This document shows, piece by piece, positions 1 to 5,907 of a DNA stretch of 7,203 bases (positions within the stretch are counted from its first letter, which is position 1; each line of letters starts with the position of its first letter). The stretch comes from Streptosporangiaceae bacterium (GTDB taxonomy: Bacteria > Actinomycetota > Actinomycetes > Streptosporangiales > Streptosporangiaceae): the NCBI GenBank assembly GCA_030040475.1, contig JASHTQ010000091.1, forward strand, positions 1 to 7,203, written 5' to 3'. The notes beneath the pieces were generated by a model, which was given only the letters and a program-made list of their open reading frames with translations, did no database searches and was not told the DNA's origin. The position numbers and the translations under genes are program-made.

Positions 1-2
1 TC

Positions 3-26
3 CCGTACCTGTTCGCGAGCTTCTAG
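3..26 (+). CDS. Possible C-terminal tail of an upstream plus-strand gene (partial)
   Basis: The third forward frame reads PYLFASF and then TAG at 24-26. All seven codons end in G or C, as expected for coding DNA in this genome. The stretch is too short to identify a family or to exclude chance. If real, the gene enters from the left edge and converges on the TPR-like fragment, with only about 14 bp between the two stops. Confidence 0.25.
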   Translation, partial: PYLFASF

Positions 27-40
27 GCGCGGAACGCTCG

Positions 41-232
41 TCAGGCGAGATGGCCGGGCCGGGTCACCGTGCCCTGCCGCAGGAGCTCCAGGGCCCGGCC
101 GGTGACCAGCGTGTCGGGATGGTCCGGGCCAAGGGCGCGACGCCGGGCGTCCCGCACCTCGGCATACTGCCGGACGGCCGCGGCGCGCCTGCCCCGCCCG
201 GCCAGCACCCACGCCAGCTCGTGGCGGGTCAT
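41..232 (-). CDS. Short TPR-like protein, probable C-terminal remnant
   Basis: The 63-residue product contains a RHELAWVLAGRGR stretch followed by an ALGPDHPDTL motif. This is the pattern of kinesin-light-chain-type tetratricopeptide repeats found in large actinobacterial NB-ARC/TPR and regulatory proteins. One helix pair is complete and a second begins. The frame stays open upstream of the only ATG (232) back to the stop at 341-343, and the extra translation (ending in WNARSLLM) continues a plausible TPR helix. No ATG, GTG or TTG occurs in that extension, and it uses codons rare here (TTA, AGA, AGT, GTT). I therefore infer a decayed C-terminus of a formerly longer gene rather than a functional 63-residue protein. 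If expressed, it would be a small cytoplasmic protein-binding fragment. Confidence 0.45.
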   Translation of the reverse strand: MTRHELAWVLAGRGRRAAAVRQYAEVRDARRRALGPDHPDTLVTGRALELLRQGTVTRPGHLA

Positions 233-340
233 CAGGAGGCTTCGGGCGTTCCATCTGACCTCGTGCGAACGGGAACTAACCGACAGTAAGGCTCTCCCGA
301 CAGCATCCCACTCCCGGGCCGGCGGTGCCCTGCCTTGGGG

Positions 341-1045
341 TCACCCGGCGGGGGCCGCGGGACCGGCGCCCAGGTAGCGCAGGACGGCGAGCACCCGGCG
401 GTGGCCCACGTCGCCCGGGTACAGCCCGAGCTTGGCGAAGATCGAGTTGATGTGCTTGCTCACCGCGCTTTCCGTGATGGCCAGCGTCGCGGCGATCTCG
501 GCGTTGGAGCGGCCCTCGGCCATCAGCGCGAGCACGTCGCGCTCCCGGTGGGTCAGGTCGTCCATCGGGTCACCCCCGCGGCGCACGAGCAACTGCGCCA
601 CCACCTCCGCGTCCAGCGCGGTGCCGCCGGCGATCACCCGGCGCAGCGCGTCGACGAACTCGGCCACGTCGGCCACCCGGTCCTTCAGCAGGTAGCCGAC
701 GCCGCGGGTGTTCGCGGACAGCAGGTCGGCCGCGTACCGCTCCTCCACGTACTGCGACAGCACGAGGATCGCGATGCCCGGCCACTGGCTGCGGATGACG
801 AGCGCGGCCCGGATGCCCTCGTCGGTGTGGGTGGGCGGCATCCGCACGTCGGCGATCACCACGTCGGGCTGTTCCCGCTCCACCGCGGCCAGCAGGCCGT
901 CGGCGTCGCCCGCGGTGGCGCACACCTCGAACCCGGCCCCGTCGAGCAGCTTGGTCAGGCCCGCAAGCAGCAGCACCGAGTCCTCGGCGATGACCACCCG
1001 GGGACGGCCGGCCTGAACCGGAGCCGTCCCCGTTTCTCCAGTCAC
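341..1045 (-). CDS. NarL/FixJ (LuxR-type) two-component response regulator
   Basis: This is a 234-residue cytoplasmic DNA-binding regulator that accepts phosphate from a HisKA_3-type kinase, almost certainly the divergent one at 1239. Counting from the GTG at 1045, the receiver domain (about 15-135) shows the acidic pair E21-D22, phosphoacceptor D66 in ADVRMPP, S97 in the switch position (LVLSQY) and K121 in YLLKD. The C-terminal LuxR-type helix-turn-helix (about 163-210) has the signature LTHRERDVLALMAEG...NAEIA...ESAVSKHINSIFAKLGL. An upstream ATG at 1120 is open, but its 25 extra residues are unlike a receiver N-terminus. The GTG at 1045 is preceded by the same TANNGTGGGATCC block as the kinase start. 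A GTG at 1054 is a near alternative. The 234-residue length is slightly above the usual 210-220. DNA targets are unknown; autoregulation through the divergent region is likely. Confidence 0.93.
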   Translation of the reverse strand: MTGETGTAPVQAGRPRVVIAEDSVLLLAGLTKLLDGAGFEVCATAGDADGLLAAVEREQPDVVIADVRMPPTHTDEGIRAALVIRSQWPGIAILVLSQYVEERYAADLLSANTRGVGYLLKDRVADVAEFVDALRRVIAGGTALDAEVVAQLLVRRGGDPMDDLTHRERDVLALMAEGRSNAEIAATLAITESAVSKHINSIFAKLGLYPGDVGHRRVLAVLRYLGAGPAAPAG

Positions 1046-1058
1046 GGATCCCACGCTA
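1043..1058 (-). promoter_or_regulatory. Start motif of response regulator: TAGCGT, GGGATCC, GTG
   Basis: On the minus strand the sequence reads TAGCGTGGGATCCGTG, where the final GTG is the proposed start. TAGCGT fits the actinobacterial -10 pattern TANNNT. Seven bases separate it from the start codon, which is the geometry of a leaderless transcript. Alternatively GTGGGA may act as a ribosome binding site. The same block, with the same spacing, occurs at the divergent kinase gene, which supports both start choices. No convincing -35 element was seen. Confidence 0.4.
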
Positions 1059-1157
1059 TGGCACCCCGTTACTCGGTACGCAGGTCCTCCCGAATATGGA
1101 AACTCACGCCACGATCGCACCGGACGGTGGTGGACCGCATTGGTCTGCGCCCCCCAA

Positions 1158-1185
1158 CCGGGGGTGGTGCTAGCCCTACCCCCGG
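1158..1185. promoter_or_regulatory. GCTAGC-centred palindrome, probable operator of the two-component system
   Basis: A 28-bp imperfect inverted repeat is centred on GCTAGC (1169-1174). The left arm is CCGGGGGTGGTGCT and the right arm is AGCCCTACCCCCGG. Twelve of the fourteen base pairs are complementary; the mismatches lie in the TGGTG/CCCTA part. It lies in the 193-bp region between the divergent regulator and kinase genes, about 54 bp upstream of the kinase start. A second small inverted repeat, GCGGT-GA-ACCGC, abuts it at 1185-1196. Dyads of this kind are typical binding sites for dimeric NarL-type regulators. Binding by the adjacent regulator is inferred. A transcription terminator is unlikely, because no T-run follows on either strand and it lies upstream of both genes. 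Confidence 0.6.
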
Positions 1186-1225
1186 CGGTGAACCGCGCGG
1201 GATGGGCAGGTCAGACCCGGGCGCC

Positions 1226-1241
1226 TACGGTGGGATCCATG
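1226..1241 (+). promoter_or_regulatory. Start motif of histidine kinase: TACGGT, GGGATCC, ATG
   Basis: The sequence reads TACGGTGGGATCCATG. A TANNNT-type -10 hexamer lies exactly seven bases before the ATG, consistent with leaderless transcription. GGTGGGA could instead serve as a Shine-Dalgarno sequence. The match to the motif at the divergent regulator gene (TANNGTGGGATCC, then the start codon) is the main argument for starting the kinase at 1239 rather than at the open ATG at 1140. Confidence 0.45.
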
Positions 1242-2579
1242 GCCAGCCTCGTCCAGCAAGGCACATCCATCCGGCGGCGCCGCGCCGCCCCGTGGTCCCT
1301 GACGGCCCTGCGCCAGGCCCTCTACCTGGCCGGGGGGATCCCGGCACAGCTCGTCGTCGTGCTCGTGCTGCTGCCCTGGGCCGCTGGCCTGCGGTGGCGC
1401 TCGCGGTGGTTCCCGCTGTACTGGCCGGGAGGAGCCGGGAAGCTGTGGCCGCTCACGCCGATCGGCCTGGTGGTCGTGTTCCTCGCGGTCCCCGCGCTCA
1501 CCGCGATGCACCGGCAGCGGCTTGGCGGCACGGCCGGGGTGGAGATACCGCCCACGCCGCAGGTCGAGGACCGCTGGAGCCTCGCCGGGATCGCCGCCTA
1601 CGCTCGGTCTGCGATCACCTGGCGCCAGCTCCGCTACCACGTGCTGGCCGCCCCGGCGCTTGCGGCGGCCGCGATCGCCGCGGTCGGGACGTGGCTGGCG
1701 GGCATCCTGTACGCCCTGGTGTACGTCTACGCCACGAAGCTGCCGCGCCAGGGCCTGCTGTACCGCGGCCGGTCGTCGTCGCCGGTCAACTCCCTGCCGC
1801 ATCTGCTCGGCATCCCGGTGGACGTGTACCTGACCCTGCTCGGGATCGTGCTGCTCGCCGTCGCGCCGCGGCTGACCGCCGCGGTCTGCGCCCTGGACGC
1901 GCGCGCCGCGCGGGCGCTGCTCGGCCCCAGCCGCGCCGAGGAACTCCAGTACCGGGTGGAACACCTGACCCAGACCCGCACGGGCGTGGTCGACGCCGCC
2001 GACGCCGAGCGGCGCCGCCTCGAGCGTGACCTGCACGACGGCACCCAGCAGCGGCTGGTCTCCCTCGCGGTGAACCTCGGCCTGGCCCGGGTCCAGGCCC
2101 GGACCGCGCAGGAGGCGCGGCAGGCGCTGGCCGAGGCGCACGAGGAGGCAAAGGTCGCGCTGGCCGAGCTGCGCAACCTGATCCGCGGCCTGCACCCGGC
2201 CGTGCTCGAGGACCGCGGCCTGGACGCGGCGCTGTCCGGGATAGCGGCGCGGCTGCCGATACCGGTCCGCTTGACCGTGGACGTGCCGCGGCGCCCGCCG
2301 CCCACGATCGAGGCGGTGGCCTACTTCGTGGTCTCCGAGGGCCTGACCAACATCACCAAGCACGCCCAGGCCAGCCAGGCGGAGGTGGTGGTCCAGCGGG
2401 CCGGGGACCGGCTGCACATCATCATCAGCGACGACGGCGTGGGCGGCGCCGACCCGGCCCGCGGCACCGGCCTTGCCGGGCTGGCCAAGCGCGCCGCGTC
2501 GGTCGACGGAACCCTCGAGATCGCCAGCCCGACCGGCGGCCCGACCCTGCTCACCGTGGACCTGCCATGCGCGCGGTAG
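1239..2579 (+). CDS. Sensor histidine kinase, four-TM putative sensor domain + HisKA_3 + HATPase
   Basis: This is a 446-residue membrane kinase that autophosphorylates and passes phosphate to the divergent NarL-type regulator. Hydrophobic segments lie at about residues 27-50, 72-90, 135-164 and 186-217. The layout, with few extracytoplasmic residues, fits the actinobacterial 'putative sensor' family (PF13796-like). A dimerisation/phosphoacceptor helix follows, with the H-box ERDLHDGTQQRL (phosphoacceptor His266). The ATPase domain has an N-box-like EGLTNITKHA (about 367-376), a G1 box DDGVGGA (398-404) and a G2 box GTGLAGL (409-415). These are hallmarks of the HPK7/NarX-DesK-like class. The frame is open back to an ATG at 1140, but that extension would cover the operator palindrome and lacks membrane-protein character. 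The gene overlaps the next one by 13 nt, implying coupled translation. The signal sensed is unknown; such short-loop sensors often respond to the membrane itself. Confidence 0.93.
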   Translation: MASLVQQGTSIRRRRAAPWSLTALRQALYLAGGIPAQLVVVLVLLPWAAGLRWRSRWFPLYWPGGAGKLWPLTPIGLVVVFLAVPALTAMHRQRLGGTAGVEIPPTPQVEDRWSLAGIAAYARSAITWRQLRYHVLAAPALAAAAIAAVGTWLAGILYALVYVYATKLPRQGLLYRGRSSSPVNSLPHLLGIPVDVYLTLLGIVLLAVAPRLTAAVCALDARAARALLGPSRAEELQYRVEHLTQTRTGVVDAADAERRRLERDLHDGTQQRLVSLAVNLGLARVQARTAQEARQALAEAHEEAKVALAELRNLIRGLHPAVLEDRGLDAALSGIAARLPIPVRLTVDVPRRPPPTIEAVAYFVVSEGLTNITKHAQASQAEVVVQRAGDRLHIIISDDGVGGADPARGTGLAGLAKRAASVDGTLEIASPTGGPTLLTVDLPCAR

Positions 2580-3469
2580 CGGCTGGCCCCGAGGCGGGCC
2601 GCGGGGCGGGACACGGCCGCTGGATCTGGGTCCTGAGCGGCCTGGTCACCACGGCGGTAATCGCGGTCCCCATCGCCCGCGCCATCACCACCGCCGGGGA
2701 CCCGCTGCCCGACGTGGTCTACGCGCAGCCCGCGCCCGCGTCGGTCCGCACGGTGGTGGTCACCCAGCCGGTTACCAGCGTGACCGTGCTGAGCTACGGC
2801 TCACCGGTCCAGGTGACGACCGGGTCGGTGAGCCACGTCGAGGTCACCGAGTCGGCTAGCTTCGCCAAGGGGCCAAGCGCAGCGCCCGCTCCGGTGACGC
2901 AGACGTGGTCCGGCGGGCACCTCCTGCTGGCCGACCCCGCGTGCTCGCCGGCCGGGACGGGGGGCTGCGCGGTCACGTTCGCGCTGACCGTGCCGCCGGG
3001 GGTCGCCGTCACCGCGGTGACCGACGGCGGCCCGATCGCCGTCTCCGGCGTGGCCGGCGCCAACCTGGACTCCGGCGGCGGCATGGTCAGCGCGGCGGAG
3101 ATAGACGGGCCGCTCACCGTCCGCACCGAGGGCGGGGCGCTGCTTGTCGACGGCCTGGTCGGCGCGCTGAACGTCGACACGGGCGACGCGCCCCTTACCG
3201 CCAGGGGCATCGACGCAGCGACCGCCACGGTCAGCACGGATGGCGGCGGCGCGCGGATCGCCTTCACCGCGCCGCCGGACTCGGTGACGGTCAGCACCGA
3301 CGGCGGCGCGGCGTTCCTGACCGTTCCCGGCGGCCCCTACGCGCTGACCGCCGACAGCGACGGCGGCCCGGAGACGGTGCGGATCCCCGCCGACCCGGCG
3401 GCCAGCCGCTCGCTCACGGTCAGCACCGCGGGCGCGCCGCTGCGGATCGTGCCCGCGTCCAACGGCTGA
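2567..3469 (+). CDS. Membrane-anchored beta-solenoid protein (DUF4097/toastrack-like)
   Basis: This is a 300-residue protein with a short basic cytoplasmic N-terminus, one hydrophobic segment at about 19-40 and a long extracytoplasmic region, so it is probably a type II membrane protein. From residue 150 to the end it consists of short beta-strand repeats with a period of 17-23 residues, marked by turn motifs at 152 (TDGG), 169 (SGGG), 187 (TEGG), 204 (TGDA), 224 (TDGG), 244 (TDGG), 264 (SDGG) and 287 (TAGA). This resembles the DUF4097/DUF2807 putative adhesin, or 'toastrack', fold that accompanies PspC/LiaF-type envelope-stress signalling. Two cysteines (126 and 134) could form a small disulfide loop. 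The ATG at 2567 lies inside the kinase gene (13-nt overlap), which strongly suggests coupled translation and a role with the kinase, as a sensor accessory or output protein. Family assignment rests on repeat pattern and context, not on catalytic residues. Confidence 0.8.
   Translation: MRAVAAGPEAGRGAGHGRWIWVLSGLVTTAVIAVPIARAITTAGDPLPDVVYAQPAPASVRTVVVTQPVTSVTVLSYGSPVQVTTGSVSHVEVTESASFAKGPSAAPAPVTQTWSGGHLLLADPACSPAGTGGCAVTFALTVPPGVAVTAVTDGGPIAVSGVAGANLDSGGGMVSAAEIDGPLTVRTEGGALLVDGLVGALNVDTGDAPLTARGIDAATATVSTDGGGARIAFTAPPDSVTVSTDGGAAFLTVPGGPYALTADSDGGPETVRIPADPAASRSLTVSTAGAPLRIVPASNG
3227..3436 (+). repeat. Degenerate in-gene repeats encoding solenoid rungs
   Basis: The 11-mer ACGGTCAGCAC recurs at 3227, 3287 and 3416 within the solenoid gene. 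The first two copies are exactly 60 nt apart and remain similar through the following GGCGGCGGCGCG-type stretch. Each copy begins a TVST(D/A)G turn. The register with 20-residue protein rungs suggests the C-terminal rungs arose by internal duplication. Confidence 0.6.
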
Positions 3470-3563
3470 GCGCGAGTCCGGCCGTGCCGCCGTCGCCCCG
3501 GCCGGCATCTTCCGCCAGCTTCGGCCGACCCAACTTCCGCCAGCTTCGGCCCACCCAACGGGG
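3470..3563. other. Convergent intergenic gap
   Basis: This gap separates the stops of two converging genes. It contains a weak CCGGCC/GGCCGG inverted repeat (3478-3483 with 3500-3505, 16-nt loop) without a T-tract, and a 25-nt tandem duplication. No gene is supported here. It could act as a poor bidirectional terminator, but no canonical intrinsic terminator is visible. Confidence 0.4.
3510..3559. repeat. 25-nt tandem direct duplication
   Basis: Two head-to-tail copies of a 25-nt unit, 3510-3534 and 3535-3559, differ only at one base (G at 3527, C at 3552). Each unit begins TTCCGCCAGCTTCGGCC and ends ACCCAAC. The repeat finishes four bases before the stop codon of the cyclase gene and is non-coding in the annotated frames. 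It may be a slippage duplication or a fragment of a dispersed intergenic repeat family; a single window cannot tell. Confidence 0.85.
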
Positions 3564-4544
3564 TCACTTGATCGCGACGGCGTTGGCGGGGGAGCCGATC
3601 CCGCCGGGCGCGTTCAGCGGCGCGCTGACGAGGAACGTCTCGTAGACCCCGTCCGCGGCGCAGTCCCCGGCCAGGTCGGCGAGCCACCACAGCTCGCCGA
3701 GGGCCATCCCGAACTGGCCGATGAGCATGTTGTGCAGGAAGCCGAACGGGCGCGCCTGCGGGCCGTAGTCGGCGGGGAAGACCTCGACGCCGTAGGTGTC
3801 GCAGGCGATGGCGGCGGCGTGGCTGTCCCACAGGTACTCGCAGACCGCCTCGCTGTGCTCCAGGCCGGGCGCGACGACGTTGCCGTGCAGCCGGCTGCGG
3901 ACCTGGCCCGGCTGCTGCAGGTACCAGGCGGCGAAGCCGGTGTGCAGGACGATGATGTCGCCGGGCGCGAACTGCACCCCGGCGCGGCGCCTGGCCAGTT
4001 CCAGGTCGGCGACGCCGATCGCGACGTTGGTCCCCGGGTTGTACGGCCGGCCGTCGTCCCGGATCGCCCGTTCCACGTCGAGCACCACCGCGCGGCCCGC
4101 CATCCCGTGCCGGGCCCAGTGGTCGATCGTGTTCCTGGTGCCCGCCAGCACGTCGGCCTCGGTGGCGCCGTTGTACATCTGGTCCGGCGCGTAGCCGACG
4201 TGCGCGAGCGAGTCCCACTGGCTGGAGGCCTGCGGGTAGAAGTTGTCGTAGACGTCGTCGAAGCCCGCCGAGCCCGGCTGGTGCAGCACCCGGTGCCGGG
4301 GCGCGCCGCGGAATGCGGCAAGCGCGGGCGCGATGCTGCCGAGCGGCATGTCCAGGCAGAAGACCTGCCCCCGGCGGACCAGCCTGGCGGCCGCGGCGAT
4401 CCGCTCCGGCGTCATCAGGTTGACCAGGCCGAGGTTGTCGTCGGCGCCGAACAGGCCCCACCCGGAGCGGCCGCCATCCGGCGCGGGCGGGAGCTGCGCG
4501 TAACTCGGCAGGTCGGCGTGGCCCGGCGGGCCGGCCTCGCTCAT
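3564..4544 (-). CDS. Cyclase-family (PF04199) hydrolase
   Basis: This is a 326-residue cytoplasmic protein of the cyclase/kynurenine-formamidase-like superfamily, usually metal-dependent hydrolases of amides or esters. Supporting segments are SQWDSLAHVGY (108-118), followed by MYNGATEADV; GRAVVLDVERA (150-160); PGDIIVLHTGFAAWY (194-208); CDTYGVEVFP (248-257); and FGFLHNMLIGQFGMALGELWWLADLA near the C-terminus. The classic HxGTHxDxPxH metal motif appears here with D111 and H115 kept but Gln at both earlier His positions (105 and 109), as in the longer 'QWD..AH' branch of the family. The start codon ATG (4544) overlaps the stop of the upstream ligase in an ATGA, so translation is coupled and a shared pathway is likely. 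The open frame continues upstream to 5195, but that part is antiframe shadow of the ligase gene. The substrate is unknown. Confidence 0.85.
   Translation of the reverse strand: MSEAGPPGHADLPSYAQLPPAPDGGRSGWGLFGADDNLGLVNLMTPERIAAAARLVRRGQVFCLDMPLGSIAPALAAFRGAPRHRVLHQPGSAGFDDVYDNFYPQASSQWDSLAHVGYAPDQMYNGATEADVLAGTRNTIDHWARHGMAGRAVVLDVERAIRDDGRPYNPGTNVAIGVADLELARRRAGVQFAPGDIIVLHTGFAAWYLQQPGQVRSRLHGNVVAPGLEHSEAVCEYLWDSHAAAIACDTYGVEVFPADYGPQARPFGFLHNMLIGQFGMALGELWWLADLAGDCAADGVYETFLVSAPLNAPGGIGSPANAVAIK
4541..4544 (-). other. ATGA stop/start overlap of ligase and cyclase genes
   Basis: On the minus strand ATGA contains the ATG of the cyclase gene (4544-4542) and the TGA of the ligase gene (4543-4541). 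This arrangement usually means translational coupling and fixes the cyclase start. Confidence 0.85.
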
Positions 4545-5845
4545 CGGCGCCCCTGCCGTTCGTCGACCACCCGGCGCATCTTGCCGGCGGACCGCTCGAC
4601 CGTGCCCGGGTCGGCGACGCTGACCTGCACCCGGATGCCGAAGTTGTCCCTGACCGCCGCGGCCAGGGCGTCGGCCGCCGCGGCCCGCTGCGCGGCCGTG
4701 ACCCCGTCCCTGGCCTCCACGTGCACGGTCAGCTCGTCGAGGCGGTCGGCCGAGGTCAGCACGAGCTGGAAGTGCGGGGCGAGGGCGGGAACCCGCAGCA
4801 GGACCTCCTCGATCTGGGTGGGGAACACGTTGACGCCGCGCAGCACGATCATGTCGTCCGAGCGCCCGGTGACCCGCTCCATCCGCCGGAACGCGGGCCG
4901 CGCGGTGCCGGGCAGCAGCCGGGTCAGGTCCCTGGTGCGGTACCTGATCAGCGGCATCGCCTGCTTGGTCAGCGAGGTGAACAGGATCTCGCCGCGCTCG
5001 CCGGCCGGCAAAACACCGCCGGAGACCGGGTCGATGATCTCCGGGTAGAAGTGGTCCTCCCAGACGGTCAGGCCGTCCTTGGTCTCCAGGCACTCCACCG
5101 CGACGCCGGGCCCCATCACCTCGGAAAGACCGTAGATGTCCACCGCGTCCAGGCCGGCCCGCCGCTCGAGCTCGGCGCGCATCTCCTGCGTCCACGGCTC
5201 GGCGCCGAAGATGCCGATCCGCAGCGAGCTGGCCGCGGCGTCCAGCCCGGACCGCTCGAACTCGTCCAGGATCGTCAGCATGTAGGTCGGCGTCACCATG
5301 ATCACCCGCGGCCGCAGGTCCTGAATGAGCCTGACCTGGCGCCCGGTCACGCCGCCGGAGGCCGGGATGACCGTGCAGCCGAGCCGCTCCGCGCCGTAGT
5401 GCGCGCCGAGCCCGCCGGTGAACAGGCCGTAGCCGTAGGCGACGTGCACCACGTCGCCGGGCCGCCCGCCCGCCGCCCTGATCGACCTGGCCATCAGGTC
5501 CGACCAGATGTCCAGGTCACCCTGGGTGTACCCGACCACGGTGGGCTGGCCGGTGGTCCCGCTCGAGGCGTGGATGCGCCTGATCTCGGCGGGCGGCACG
5601 GCGAACAGGCCGGCCGGGTAGTTCTCCCGCAGGTCGTCCTTGGTCGTAACGGGAAAGTGCGCCAGGTCATCCAGCGACCGGCAGTCCTCCGGGCTCACCC
5701 CCGCCGCGTCGAACTTCTTGCGGTAGAACGCGACGTTCTCATGCACGTACCGGAGCGTCCGGCGCAGCCGCCCCAGCTGCACCGCGGCAAGCTCGTCGAG
5801 TGACATCCGCTCGGCGGCATCCAACTCGCCCGGGCCCTGCGACAT
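4541..5845 (-). CDS. paaK: Phenylacetate-CoA ligase family (PaaK-like) adenylating enzyme
   Basis: This 434-residue enzyme is the normal length for PaaK and would convert an aryl or arylacetic acid, ATP and CoA to the acyl-CoA through an acyl-adenylate. Visible motifs are the phosphate-binding loop SSGTTGQPT (94-102), the PaaK signature YGYGLFTGGLGAHYGAERLG (137-156), TPTYML (185-190), IYGLSEVMGPG (237-247), RYRTRDL (301-307), GRSDDMIVLRGVNVFPTQIEE (327-347) and a C-terminal VERSAGKMRRV carrying the probable catalytic Lys422. The ATG at 5845 has the purine-rich GGGGTGAGG four bases upstream. It overlaps the cyclase gene by ATGA. No other phenylacetate catabolism (paa) genes are present in the window, so phenylacetate itself is not established; anthranilate, another aryl acid or a related acid is possible. 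The family call is firm, the exact substrate is not. Confidence 0.92.
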   Translation of the reverse strand: MSQGPGELDAAERMSLDELAAVQLGRLRRTLRYVHENVAFYRKKFDAAGVSPEDCRSLDDLAHFPVTTKDDLRENYPAGLFAVPPAEIRRIHASSGTTGQPTVVGYTQGDLDIWSDLMARSIRAAGGRPGDVVHVAYGYGLFTGGLGAHYGAERLGCTVIPASGGVTGRQVRLIQDLRPRVIMVTPTYMLTILDEFERSGLDAAASSLRIGIFGAEPWTQEMRAELERRAGLDAVDIYGLSEVMGPGVAVECLETKDGLTVWEDHFYPEIIDPVSGGVLPAGERGEILFTSLTKQAMPLIRYRTRDLTRLLPGTARPAFRRMERVTGRSDDMIVLRGVNVFPTQIEEVLLRVPALAPHFQLVLTSADRLDELTVHVEARDGVTAAQRAAAADALAAAVRDNFGIRVQVSVADPGTVERSAGKMRRVVDERQGRR

Positions 5846-5849
5846 CGAA

Positions 5850-5858
5850 CCTCACCCC
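5850..5858 (-). promoter_or_regulatory. Ribosome binding site of the PaaK-like gene
   Basis: The minus strand reads GGGGTGAGG followed by TTCG and the ATG at 5845. It is a good purine-rich match at short spacing, and favours this start over the internal ATG encoding Met14. No clear promoter was recognised in the 62-bp gap to the upstream deacylase gene, so read-through from that gene is possible. Confidence 0.55.
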
Positions 5859-5907
5859 AAGCCTGCTCGCGGACAACGCCAAGTTAAGGCCGTCGCAACC
5901 GACCCGG

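Noticed and set aside
1046..1120. Upstream ATG start for the response regulator
   Set aside because: Receiver domains start within about 10-15 residues of the first strand. The extra 25 residues are not receiver-like and would cover the start motif.
1140..1238. Upstream ATG start for the histidine kinase
   Set aside because: It would make the operator palindrome coding and adds a non-membrane, motif-free tail. The ATG at 1239 has the motif shared with the regulator gene.
335..2029. A 564-codon plus-strand open frame
   Set aside because: It lies antisense to the response regulator and out of frame with the kinase. The translation is a low-complexity Arg/Gly/His/Pro mix without motifs, a typical shadow in high-GC DNA.
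3478..3505. CCGGCC/GGCCGG hairpin as an intrinsic terminator
   Set aside because: The stem is only six pairs with a long loop, and no T-run follows on either strand.
3732..5048. A 438-codon plus-strand open frame
   Set aside because: It is antisense to the cyclase and ligase genes, which have clear family motifs. Its translation has no recognisable domain.
4545..5195. N-terminal extension of the cyclase frame (543 codons in total)
   Set aside because: It overlaps the ligase gene in another frame and its translation is Arg/Gly-rich with no family match. The cyclase starts at the ATGA overlap at 4544.
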